In this document: positions 1-5,796 of the stretch, piece by piece | Position numbering within the stretch: the stretch's first letter is position 1 | Layout of the letters: each line of letters opens with the position of its first letter | Assembly (NCBI GenBank): GCA_016882345.1 | Contig: VGQR01000094.1 | Span: forward strand, 1-7,279 | Length of the DNA: 7,279 nucleotides | Source of the DNA: Cyanobacteria bacterium K_DeepCast_35m_m2_023 | Lineage (GTDB): Bacteria > Cyanobacteriota > Cyanobacteriia > PCC-6307 > Cyanobiaceae | Direction: 5' to 3' | Position numbers and translations under genes: made by a program | The notes under the pieces: model-generated | Database searches by the model: none | The model's input: only the letters and a program-made list of their open reading frames with translations | Told to the model about the DNA's origin: nothing

Positions 1-271
1 GCTGCGCCTCAGTGGTCCTGCGGCCAGCACCACGGCGACGGCGGCGGCAGCGCTGGCCGAACGGCTGGCCCCGGCGGTCCACGCGGCGGGATGGTGCCTG
101 ATCGGCCCGGCGCCAGCGCCGGTGGCCCGGGTCGCCGGTCGCAGCCGCTGGCAGCTGTTGCTGCATGGCCCGCCCGACACGCCGATTCCGTTGCCGGTCG
201 ACGCCGAGCTGCGCCTTGGCCTGCCCGCCGGGGTGGGGCTCGCGGTCGACCCGGATCCGCTGGCCCTCTAG
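1..271 (+). CDS. priA: Primosomal protein N' (PriA helicase), C-terminal end, partial
   Basis: Reading from base 2 gives 89 codons and a TAG stop; the 5' part lies outside the window. The translated end carries the run GWCLIGPAPAPVARVAGRSRW followed by QLLLHG and, near the terminus, VDPDPLAL. This is the usual shape of the PriA C-terminal domain (GPAPAP-I-x-[KR]-[LV]-x-[GR]-x-[YW]-R-[YW]-Q-[IL]-L-[LV], ending in a [VI]D[VP]DP motif). PriA is a 3'-5' superfamily 2 DNA helicase that recognises stalled forks and reloads the replisome. The ATPase and zinc-binding parts are not visible here, so activity cannot be judged. The gene converges on the DUF3153 gene; the two stop codons overlap in CTAG at 268-271, leaving no spacer for a terminator. 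The identification rests only on the C-terminal pattern, but that pattern is distinctive. Confidence 0.88.
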   Translation, partial: LRLSGPAASTTATAAAALAERLAPAVHAAGWCLIGPAPAPVARVAGRSRWQLLLHGPPDTPIPLPVDAELRLGLPAGVGLAVDPDPLAL

Positions 272-1368
272 CGGGGCAGTCCCGGCAGGCCGTAACCGAG
301 TTTCTGCCGCAGCTGCTGCAGGCACAGGCTGAGCAGCAGCAGCACTGCCCCCCCAACGCCCCCCAGGCCAAGGGAGCTCCAACGCCACAGATGCAGCCTC
401 AGCCGGTTGTCGCTGCCGAACTGCAGCGGCCACAGCAGAGCGCGGTCCTGCACCTGGGGCTGCAGGGGCGCGGCGCTCTGGAGCGCCGCGGGGGCCACCG
501 GGTCGAGCACCAGGGCCAGATCGAGCTTCAACGCGTCCAAGGGGCGCAGGTCAACGCGCAGGTCGTAGCGTTCGTCGACTCCCACCAACCAGTTGTGGCT
601 CTGCAGCTGCAGCTGCGGGGCCGGCAAGCTCAGGCCGGCCTGTTCGGCCGCCAGTGTCAGGCTGGTGCCGAGCAGATCGAGGGCCTGACGGCTCGGCAAC
701 ACCGGGCTGCTCAACACCAGTTCCCGGCCGATGCGTTCGGGCTTGAGACCCAGCGGGCGCAGCCGCTGGCCCAGCTGCTGCTGCCAGGCCGGCGGCGAGG
801 GGGTGTCTTGCAACAGGTGATGGCGCAGCTGCAGCCGCCCGGCGCCGGCAAAGTGCAGTTCGCTGCGCACCGGCGCGCAGCCACCGAGCAACAGGCCCAG
901 CACAACCAGCGCGATCACCACCACGGCAAATCCCAGTGGGGCCTTGGTCGGGCCCACCGCTGGCGGCGGTGGCGGTGGCGGCTTGGGGCGGCGCCGCCGC
1001 AGGGAGCCCAGCTGACGTCCGAGGGCAACCTCCTGACCTGCCAGGTCCGGCAGGGTCAGGGACCACTCGCGCGGCCGCTGCAGCGCCGGGGCTTCCAGGA
1101 CCCGTTGCAGCTCGCGCGCCTGGGCCTTGAGGGTGGCATCGCCACAGGCGCGCAGCCGCCGGCAGCAGGCCAGGGCTTCTTGGCTGCGGCCCTGGCCCAT
1201 CCAGGCCGTGGCCAGCAACAGCAGCTGCTCTGGGTCGCGGGGCAGCTCCGCGGTGCCGTCATCGCGGCCCAGCAGCAACCGGACCACCAGGCCATAGTCG
1301 CCCCGCTCGAGGGCGGCTCTGGCCTGGCCGAGCCGTTGCGGATCGGCGCTGGAGGCCTCAACTGCCAC
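268..1368 (-). CDS. TPR-like / DUF3153 fusion membrane protein, function unknown
   Basis: 366 residues starting at GTG (1366-1368), the first possible start in this frame, inside the argB 3' end (11-nt overlap). Residues about 10-95 are helical and repeat-like ([19 protein letters not shown], then [24 protein letters not shown]), resembling one to two TPR units. Residues 101-126 are basic and lead into a proline run (129-137). A hydrophobic helix at 146-163 ends in LGGC with Cys164, a lipobox-like pattern. Residues 164-330 resemble DUF3153, which I know from cyanobacterial membrane or lipoproteins with a short-N-terminus architecture. A second hydrophobic helix (about 335-351) is followed by a basic tail. 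The likely topology is cytosolic TPR-like domain, membrane helix, periplasmic or lumenal DUF3153, membrane helix, short cytosolic tail. It is the last gene of the DUF2854-argB cluster. No biochemical role is known to me. The DUF3153 assignment is from memory of the family pattern and is moderately sure; the TPR call is weaker. Confidence 0.8.
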   Translation of the reverse strand: MAVEASSADPQRLGQARAALERGDYGLVVRLLLGRDDGTAELPRDPEQLLLLATAWMGQGRSQEALACCRRLRACGDATLKAQARELQRVLEAPALQRPREWSLTLPDLAGQEVALGRQLGSLRRRRPKPPPPPPPAVGPTKAPLGFAVVVIALVVLGLLLGGCAPVRSELHFAGAGRLQLRHHLLQDTPSPPAWQQQLGQRLRPLGLKPERIGRELVLSSPVLPSRQALDLLGTSLTLAAEQAGLSLPAPQLQLQSHNWLVGVDERYDLRVDLRPLDALKLDLALVLDPVAPAALQSAAPLQPQVQDRALLWPLQFGSDNRLRLHLWRWSSLGLGGVGGAVLLLLSLCLQQLRQKLGYGLPGLPR

Positions 1369-2263
1369 CGCTGCTGAGCTGGCGCTGGCTGCCCGTCACC
1401 ATGGTGCCGATGCCGGCATTGGTGAACACCTCAAGCAACAGGGCGTGGGGGATGCGGCCATCGACGATGTGGGCGGCGCCCACCCCCTGGGCCAGTGCCC
1501 TGATGCAGCATTCGGTCTTGGGGGTCATGCCGCCCTGCACGATGCCCTTGGCCATCAGCTCGCGGGCCGTGGCCAGGGTCAGTTGCCGGATCAGTGACCC
1601 GGGGTCGTGGCGATCCTCAAGGATGCCAGGCGTGTCGGTCAGCAGAATCAACTTTTCGGCCTGCAGCGCGGCTGCCAGCTCGCCGGCCACCGTGTCGGCG
1701 TTGATGTTGTGAGCCTGGCCCGCCGGATCGGCGGCGACGCTGGATATCACAGGGATGTATCCCGCTTCGAGCAGGGGGGTCAACACCTCCGCGTTAACGG
1801 CTGCGACATCGCCCACCAGACCGCGCGAGCCATCGCAGTAGCGCCGGGCGATCACCAGTTGGCCGTCGCTGCCGCAGAGGCCCACCGCACGGCCGCCGAC
1901 CTGATGCAGGCCGTTGACGATCTGCTTGTTGACCCGCCCGACCAGCACCATCTCCACCACGTCCATGGTGGCGGCATCGGTGACCCGCAGGCCGTCCTGG
2001 AACCGGGGTTCAATCGCCAGCTTCTCGAGCCATTGGTTGATCTCCGGGCCGCCACCGTGCACCACAATCGGCTGCACACCGACGCTGCGCAGCAGGGCCA
2101 GATCGCGAAACACAGCCTCGCGCAGGTCGGCTTGGACCATGGCGGCACCGCCGTATTTGATCACCATGCGCCGGCCGGCGAAGCGCTGGATGTAAGGCAG
2201 GGCTTCGCTTAGAACGGACACCCTCAAGGTGTCGTTGTCGCTGATGTGGGCGTCAGAACTCAC
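1358..2263 (-). CDS. argB: Acetylglutamate kinase (ArgB)
   Basis: N-acetyl-L-glutamate kinase phosphorylates N-acetylglutamate with ATP in the second, usually rate-limiting, step of arginine synthesis in the cytosol. The 301 residues match the family's length, and the amino-acid-kinase motifs are in order: VIKYGG (34-39, with Lys36 for phosphate binding), HGGGPEI (69-75), GLRVTDA (91-97), GRVNK (109-113), [10 protein letters not shown] (187-196), LLTDTPGIL (207-215) and GGMTPK (244-249, Lys249). The N-terminal extension before the kinase core (residues 1-30, with [14 protein letters not shown]) is the helix typical of hexameric, arginine-inhibited enzymes. In cyanobacteria these are also bound and relieved by the PII protein GlnB, so that regulation is likely here but is inferred from the family. 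Start is GTG at 2261-2263, overlapping the DUF2854 stop as GTGA, so translation is probably coupled. The 3' end overlaps the next gene by 11 nt. Identification is secure. Confidence 0.97.
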   Translation of the reverse strand: MSSDAHISDNDTLRVSVLSEALPYIQRFAGRRMVIKYGGAAMVQADLREAVFRDLALLRSVGVQPIVVHGGGPEINQWLEKLAIEPRFQDGLRVTDAATMDVVEMVLVGRVNKQIVNGLHQVGGRAVGLCGSDGQLVIARRYCDGSRGLVGDVAAVNAEVLTPLLEAGYIPVISSVAADPAGQAHNINADTVAGELAAALQAEKLILLTDTPGILEDRHDPGSLIRQLTLATARELMAKGIVQGGMTPKTECCIRALAQGVGAAHIVDGRIPHALLLEVFTNAGIGTMVTGSQRQLSSGGS

Positions 2264-2826
2264 GGCGTTGGCGGCGTCGAAGGGGTGCGGCGCAGGCTGA
2301 GTTTCAAGCTGTTGCGGCCCAGCAGATCTATCTGGGCTTCCAGACCCGGGCCAAAGAATCGGCCCAATCTGGCGCTCTGATCCTGCCAGCGCTCGGGTGC
2401 CACCGCACCGCAGTCAAAGGTGAGATCCAGCCCATAGCGACCCTGGTCGTCGCATTCGGCCACGCTCAGCAGCTGGGGTGGGCTGTCTTCGTCCCACAGT
2501 TTGAGCGCTTCCAGCGAGCTCTCGAGGTGGGCTTTTTGGCCGTAGCGCCAGCGCATCAGGTCGGCCAGCAGGCGTTTGAGATCGGCATTCTCCTGCTGCT
2601 CGCGCACGGTCCTGAAGCGCTCAGCAGGGGTCAGGCGCCGGGGGGGTGGCAGTTCGGAGGACTTGAGCGCCAGTCCTCCCAGAAGGATCGGAATGCCGTA
2701 AAAGATCGTCGGCAGGCTGAGATTGGCGTTGTCGCCCAAATAGGCAATGCTGCCGATCACCGTGAGGATGGCGCCGGCGACCGTCACCAGGCTGCCGGGC
2801 GAGAAGAAAGCGTTCATGCACGCCAT
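2260..2826 (-). CDS. DUF2854 family membrane protein, function unknown
   Basis: 188 residues. Two hydrophobic segments lie close together near the N-terminus (about 11-31 and 38-54) and are joined by [16 protein letters not shown], the most recognisable part of the DUF2854 family, which I know from cyanobacteria and, as nuclear-encoded proteins, from plant chloroplasts. A soluble C-terminal part follows with [17 protein letters not shown] (94-110) and FFGPG (157-161), both consistent with the family. The protein is probably anchored in the plasma or thylakoid membrane with its C-terminal domain on the cytosolic side; topology is inferred. ATG at 2824-2826 is used here, but a second ATG three codons in (2815-2817) has GAAG nine bases upstream and could be the real start. 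The gene leads the cluster with argB and overlaps it by 4 nt. No function is known to me. Confidence 0.9.
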   Translation of the reverse strand: MACMNAFFSPGSLVTVAGAILTVIGSIAYLGDNANLSLPTIFYGIPILLGGLALKSSELPPPRRLTPAERFRTVREQQENADLKRLLADLMRWRYGQKAHLESSLEALKLWDEDSPPQLLSVAECDDQGRYGLDLTFDCGAVAPERWQDQSARLGRFFGPGLEAQIDLLGRNSLKLSLRRTPSTPPTP

Positions 2827-2870
2827 CTTCGATCAACGGGCGGCAGGATGGGACGAGCGCACCAGCAGCG
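2827..2870. promoter_or_regulatory. Divergent spacer upstream of DUF2854 and the small ORF
   Basis: This spacer must drive the DUF2854-argB-DUF3153 cluster leftward and probably the small ORF rightward. I see no convincing -10 or -35 box on either strand and no strong inverted repeat. If the small ORF really starts at the GTG at 2940, the spacer extends to 2939 and becomes a more usual size. The promoter role is inferred from gene orientation only. Confidence 0.3.
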
Positions 2871-3101
2871 ATGCAGTCCGGTTCAGCCAGACCAGGGGAC
2901 CTAGCCGGCAACGGCTCAGAGCGAGATGACGATGCCGCGGTGTTTCTGCCAACGCTGATTGCCGAGCTGCAGCAGGACCGGCTGTGGTTGCTGCGCCAGC
3001 TCGATTCGGGCTGCTGGCCCGAATGGCGTCTCGATCTGGCCGCGCTCGAGCGCGAACTGGGTCAATTGCTCGACCACCTGGGCGAGCGTTGTGCCGACTA
3101 A
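2871..3101 (+). CDS. Small hypothetical protein, acidic, Leu/Trp-rich helix
   Basis: 76 codons, ATG to TAA, in the gap between two divergent or convergent genes and not overlapping any of them. From about residue 24 the translation looks like a real small protein: a helix-forming stretch VFLPTLIAELQQDRLWLLRQL, the segment SGCWPEWRLDL, then LAALERELGQLLDHLG. Codons there follow the GC-rich, CTG/CTC-heavy use of the neighbours. The first 23 codons (SGSARPGDLAGNGSERDDD) are low complexity and include AGA, CTA and CGA, which the neighbours rarely use. A GTG at 2940-2942 is therefore an alternative start giving a 54-residue protein. No signal peptide or membrane helix is visible. I recall short conserved ORFs with a WPEWR-like core beside ssb in Synechococcus relatives, but I cannot confirm that here. 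Function unknown. Confidence 0.62.
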   Translation: MQSGSARPGDLAGNGSERDDDAAVFLPTLIAELQQDRLWLLRQLDSGCWPEWRLDLAALERELGQLLDHLGERCAD

Positions 3102-3144
3102 GTCCCCTCAGCCCCCTGCCGCTGCTCGGCCTTGATCGGGCGGT
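3102..3144. other. Convergent gap between small ORF and ssb
   Basis: 43 nt between the stop of the small ORF (+) and the stop of ssb (-). A rho-independent terminator would be expected here, but there is only a weak 4-bp CCGC/GCGG pairing and no T-run on either strand. Nothing here can be called a terminator. Confidence 0.4.
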
Positions 3145-3621
3145 TCAGAACGGAATGTCGTCGTCGCCCAGGTCAGGAACCAAGGGTGCAGCGTTCCAGG
3201 TGGGCAAGGGCTCGGCCTTGGTCTTGCTCGCTGCTGGACTGGTGCGGGCCTGGGCCTGGGGCTTGGCCGATGCACTGGCCAACTGAGCGCCAGCGGGCGC
3301 CGCGCCGCCGGCCATGGTGCCGCTGCCGAGTGGATGCAACCGGCCCAGGGTGAACTCGGCTTTTTTTTCCTTGACCCCGTCCTGGCGTGTGACGGTGTTC
3401 ATGCGCAGTCGACCCTCGATCACCAGGCGCTGGCCCACCTGCACCCGGTTGGGCAGTTCGGTGGCCAAGTTGCCCCAGCCCACCACCTTGAGCTGACCCG
3501 GGGGGTCGTCGGGGCGGAGCCCCTCCAGACTGACCAGCATCTCGGCGATCGCCGTCTGATCCTGGGTGTAACGCACCTGGGGCGCCTCCAGCACCTCCAC
3601 CTCCAGCAGACAGTGATTCAC
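3145..3621 (-). CDS. ssb: Single-stranded DNA-binding protein (SSB)
   Basis: SSB coats single-stranded DNA during replication, recombination and repair and recruits partners through its acidic tip. With the GTG start at 3619-3621 the protein has 158 residues: an OB-fold (about 1-98: MNHCLLEVEV, QVRYTQDQTAIAEM, LKVVGWGNLA, GQRLVIEGRLRMNTV), a flexible Ala/Gly/Gln/Lys linker (99-149) and the classic acidic tail DLGDDDIPF, which binds SSB-interacting proteins. I chose the GTG because cyanobacterial homologues begin M-N-[HS]-C-x-L-[EQ]-V; an in-frame ATG nine codons upstream (3646-3648) would add MGPVTGQSG and reduce the spacer to cobK to 19 nt. The gene contains a run of eight A residues on the coding strand (complement of 3361-3368) in the KEKKAE codons. 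It stands alone on its strand, divergent from cobK. Identification is secure; the start is probable. Confidence 0.93.
   Translation of the reverse strand: MNHCLLEVEVLEAPQVRYTQDQTAIAEMLVSLEGLRPDDPPGQLKVVGWGNLATELPNRVQVGQRLVIEGRLRMNTVTRQDGVKEKKAEFTLGRLHPLGSGTMAGGAAPAGAQLASASAKPQAQARTSPAASKTKAEPLPTWNAAPLVPDLGDDDIPF
3544..3553. repeat. HIP1 octamer (GGCGATCGCC)
   Basis: The 10-bp palindrome GGCGATCGCC contains the GCGATCGC core known as HIP1, a highly iterated palindrome in many cyanobacterial genomes. It lies within ssb at the AIAEM codons. I found only this one exact core in the window, so it is consistent with a cyanobacterium but shows no local enrichment. Confidence 0.6.
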
Positions 3622-3667
3622 GCCCGATTGACCAGTGACGGGGCCCATCCTGAAGCACAGGCCTGAA
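3622..3667. promoter_or_regulatory. Divergent spacer between ssb and cobK
   Basis: 46 nt between the chosen starts of ssb (-) and cobK (+). It probably holds both ribosome binding regions and at least part of both promoters. A TTGACC hexamer at 3628-3633 resembles a -35 box for cobK but has no -10 partner at the right distance. The regulatory role is inferred from orientation. Confidence 0.3.
3658..3661 (+). promoter_or_regulatory. Shine-Dalgarno-like site supporting the cobK start
   Basis: CAGG ends six bases before the ATG at 3668. It favours that start over the upstream in-frame GTG at 3635, which has no comparable site and would overlap the possible ssb leader. Confidence 0.4.
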
Positions 3668-4483
3668 ATGCACCAGGGGCGGTGCCTGTGGTTGTTGGCC
3701 GGTACCGGCGAAGGTCCTGTTCTGGCCAGCGAGCTGCTGCGCCGGGGCTGGCGTCTGAGGGTGTCACTGGTCAGTGCCGCGGCGACCCAGGCCTACGGCG
3801 CTCTCGAGGCTGAACGGGCCACGGGTCGGCTGGAGCTGCACGTCGGTGTTCTGGGGGGTGCTGCGGCGATCGTGCGGCAACTCGAGCAGGCCCGCCGCCA
3901 GGGCGATCCGTTTTCCGCCGTGATCGACGCCACCCATCCGTTTGCCCAGCGCATCAGCGCCGAGCTGGCTGAAGCCTGCGCCGCTGCCGGTTCGCCCCTG
4001 CTGCGCTATGCCCGTGCGCAGCAGACCTGCGGCCAGTCCACGCTGCTTTCGGGCCTGGACGCTCTGCGTCAGCTGGATCTGCGGGGGCAGCCCGTGCTGT
4101 TCGCCCTGGGGGCGCGTCAACTGGCCGCAGCCCGGAAGGCCTGCCCCGGCGCCCTCCACCACGCCCGGGTGCTGCCGTCAGCGCAGGCCCTACAGCAGGC
4201 CCTGGCGGCTGGTCTGGCGCCTGAGCGCATCGCTCCCCTGCGGCCCAGTGTCGACTTTGCGATCGAGGCTGCTCTGGTGCGCAGCTGGGGGATCGCGGTC
4301 ATCCTCTGCCGCCAATCTGGCGGCGTGATCGAGGCGGGGTGGCGCCAGGTGGCCGAAGCCTGCGGTTGCCGGCTGCTGCTGCTGGCGCGGCCAGCCGAGG
4401 CGCCAGGGGTGGCGCCCTTGTCGGCGGCGGCGCTGCTCGCCAAGCTGGACCAGCTCAGCGCTGCAGCGGCCGATGGCCCATGA
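3668..4483 (+). CDS. cobK: Precorrin-6A / cobalt-precorrin-6A reductase
   Basis: NAD(P)H-dependent reduction of the precorrin-6A (aerobic, CobK) or cobalt-precorrin-6A (anaerobic, CbiJ) macrocycle in cobamide synthesis. The sequence does not say which route; cyanobacteria generally make pseudocobalamin. 271 residues, close to the family's usual length. Visible motifs: the nucleotide-binding opening LWLLAGTGEG (7-16), the family signature DATHPFA (87-93), FALGARQL (145-152), and the closing SGGVIEAGW...LLLLARP (217-242). The family often has a Lys before SGG and another a few residues after it; here these positions look like Gln216 and Trp225, a deviation I note from memory only. The start is ATG at 3668 with a Shine-Dalgarno-like CAGG; a GTG at 3635 would add 11 poorly conserved residues. 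The 3' end overlaps cutA by 11 nt, suggesting coupled translation. Other cobamide genes are not adjacent. Confidence 0.92.
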   Translation: MHQGRCLWLLAGTGEGPVLASELLRRGWRLRVSLVSAAATQAYGALEAERATGRLELHVGVLGGAAAIVRQLEQARRQGDPFSAVIDATHPFAQRISAELAEACAAAGSPLLRYARAQQTCGQSTLLSGLDALRQLDLRGQPVLFALGARQLAAARKACPGALHHARVLPSAQALQQALAAGLAPERIAPLRPSVDFAIEAALVRSWGIAVILCRQSGGVIEAGWRQVAEACGCRLLLLARPAEAPGVAPLSAAALLAKLDQLSAAAADGP

Positions 4484-4868
4484 GCTGCCCCAGATCCCGG
4501 CGGCTGCGGTCATCGTGGCCGTCACCACCGAAGCGTCGCCAGGCCAGGCCGAAGCCTTGGCGCGGGCCCTGCTGGACCGCCGCCTGGTGGCCTGCGTCAG
4601 CCTGAGGCCCTTGCAGTCCTTGTATCTGTGGCAGGGCCGGCTTGAACAGGCCGATGAGGTGCAACTGCTGCTCAAGAGCGATGCCGCGCGATTGGCGGCG
4701 CTGCAGCAGGCTGTCCATGCGCTTCACAGCTACGAGACACCCGAATGGCTGTGGTGGCCGGTGTCGGCATCAGCCGCCTACGGCGGCTGGCTGCAGGCGG
4801 TGCTCAACCCAGATGCTGGCGCTGCAGTGCCTTCAGATCGCTCTGGGGGCGTGGACCCAACTGGGTGA
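4473..4868 (+). CDS. cutA: CutA1-like divalent cation tolerance protein
   Basis: CutA1 proteins are small, very stable trimers with a ferredoxin-like fold. They were named for copper tolerance in E. coli, but their true role is unsettled. The translation shows the family order: VIVAVTTE (13-20), ALARALLDRRLVACVSL (28-44), the LYLWQGRLEQADEVQLLLKS segment (50-69), LHSYETPEWL (84-93), where the family has HPYExPE, and ending AYGGWLQAVL (102-111). Conserved Cys41 and Trp53 fit the family. The start is ATG at 4473 inside cobK (11-nt overlap); the ATG at 4480, which forms ATGA with the cobK stop, is in another frame. Homologues normally end about where LQAVLN does. Here 20 further residues (112-131, no recognisable motif) are read through the antisense 3' end of the kinase gene. 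The association with cobK may only reflect operon packing. Confidence 0.92.
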   Translation: MAHELPQIPAAAVIVAVTTEASPGQAEALARALLDRRLVACVSLRPLQSLYLWQGRLEQADEVQLLLKSDAARLAALQQAVHALHSYETPEWLWWPVSASAAYGGWLQAVLNPDAGAAVPSDRSGGVDPTG

Positions 4869-5796
4869 CCACCGCGCCGGCGCAGAGGGATCCCAGTTGA
4901 CCGCAGGCCTCGATTGGTTGGCCCTGGCAGTAGGCGTGCAAGAAGCCGGCGGCATAGAGATCGCCAGCGCCGGTGGTGTCCACCAGCGGGCCCAGCTTGA
5001 ACGGGGCAATGGGGTGGGTGCCACCGCCGTTGAGGATCAACGAGCCGGCTTCGCTGCGGGTCAGGGCCGCCACCTTGCAGCGGCCGCGAACCTCCTCGGC
5101 GGCCTCCTCAAAGCTGTTGGCCTTGTAGAGGGAGGTGATCTCCATTTCGTTGGCAAACAGCAGATCGACGTGGCCGTCCACCAGCTCCTGGAAACTGTCG
5201 CGGTGCCGTTCGACACAGAAGGCATCCGAGAGGCTCAGGGCGACCTCACCGCCATGGGCGCGAGCGACCTCGGCAGCCGCGATGAAGGCGGCCTTGGCGT
5301 CGTCGCTGTCCCAGAGGTATCCCTCGAGATACAGGACCTTGGCCTGGGCCACCATGTCGAGGTCGATGTCGTCGGGGTGCAGCTGCACCGAGGCACCCAG
5401 ATAGGTGCACATGGTGCGTTGGGCGTCAGGGGTCACCAGGATCAGGCAGCGGGCCGTTGACGGGCCGCTGCTGGCCGCCGGAGTCGCAAAGCGTGCTCCC
5501 ACGGCGCGAATGTCATGGCTGAAGATCGCCCCCAGTTGATCGTCGCGGACGCGGCCGATGAAACCGGCCGATCCCCCCAGCTGGGCGACCCCTGCCAGGG
5601 TGTTGGCAGCAGAACCGCCTGAGGTTTCGAGCCCAGGACCGAGGCTGGCGTAGAGCGCCTCGGCCTGCTGCTCGTCAATCAGGGCCATGGTGCCCTTGGT
5701 GAGCTGGTGGTTGTCAATCGTGTCGTCGTCGCATTTGACGAGCACATCGACGATGGCATTGCCAATGCCGACGACATCAAACGGTTTGGCAGTCAT
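4804..5796 (-). CDS. adoK: PfkB-family carbohydrate kinase, probably adenosine kinase
   Basis: 330 residues with the ribokinase/PfkB layout: FDVVGIGNAIVDVLV (6-20), GGSAANT (60-66, substrate-lid region), FIGRVRDDQLG (79-89, matching the first PfkB signature), CTYLGAS (130-136), ANEMEI (215-220), and the second signature VDTTGAGDLYAAGFL (272-286) with the anion hole and catalytic base Asp279. Cyanobacterial proteins with this pattern are commonly called adenosine kinase (adenosine + ATP to AMP + ADP), salvaging adenosine released by S-adenosylhomocysteine hydrolysis. Substrate specificity cannot be proved from sequence; a ribokinase or other nucleoside kinase is the alternative. The context supports the call: the ATG directly follows the stop of purA (TGAATG, no spacer), and both products make AMP. 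The 3' end overlaps cutA tail-to-tail by 65 nt. Family assignment is secure, substrate fairly likely. Confidence 0.9.
   Translation of the reverse strand: MTAKPFDVVGIGNAIVDVLVKCDDDTIDNHQLTKGTMALIDEQQAEALYASLGPGLETSGGSAANTLAGVAQLGGSAGFIGRVRDDQLGAIFSHDIRAVGARFATPAASSGPSTARCLILVTPDAQRTMCTYLGASVQLHPDDIDLDMVAQAKVLYLEGYLWDSDDAKAAFIAAAEVARAHGGEVALSLSDAFCVERHRDSFQELVDGHVDLLFANEMEITSLYKANSFEEAAEEVRGRCKVAALTRSEAGSLILNGGGTHPIAPFKLGPLVDTTGAGDLYAAGFLHAYCQGQPIEACGQLGSLCAGAVVTQLGPRPQSDLKALQRQHLG

Noticed and set aside
958..990. Tandem GGTGGC-like repeat on the + strand
   Set aside because: It simply encodes the polyproline linker of the DUF3153 protein on the other strand, not an independent repeat element.
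91..1377. Long open frame of 428 codons on the + strand, opposite the DUF3153 gene and across the priA end
   Set aside because: It is extremely Gln/Arg/Ala/Gly-rich with no domain pattern, and it overlaps two recognisable genes. It is the usual shadow frame produced by high GC at third codon positions.
1607..2212. Open frame of 201 codons on the + strand inside argB
   Set aside because: It is antisense to argB; His/Ala/Gly/Val-rich composition mirrors the ArgB codons, and no ribosome site or domain is visible.
3622..3648. Upstream ATG start for ssb (9 extra codons)
   Set aside because: Cyanobacterial SSBs of this type begin M-N-[HS]-C; the GTG at 3619-3621 restores that exactly. The ATG is not excluded but is less likely.
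3628..3656. TTGACC as a -35 box for cobK
   Set aside because: No -10-like hexamer lies 16-18 nt downstream, so a promoter cannot be supported.
3635..3667. Upstream GTG start for cobK (11 extra codons)
   Set aside because: The extra residues precede the nucleotide-binding strand where homologues begin, and the ATG at 3668 has a Shine-Dalgarno-like CAGG six bases upstream.
4480..4483. ATGA stop/start overlap at the cobK-cutA junction
   Set aside because: That ATG is out of frame with CutA; the real start is the ATG at 4473.
4642..5460. Open frame of 272 codons on the + strand spanning cutA and the kinase gene
   Set aside because: It is out of frame with CutA and antisense to the kinase, whose motifs are all intact; composition is typical of a shadow.
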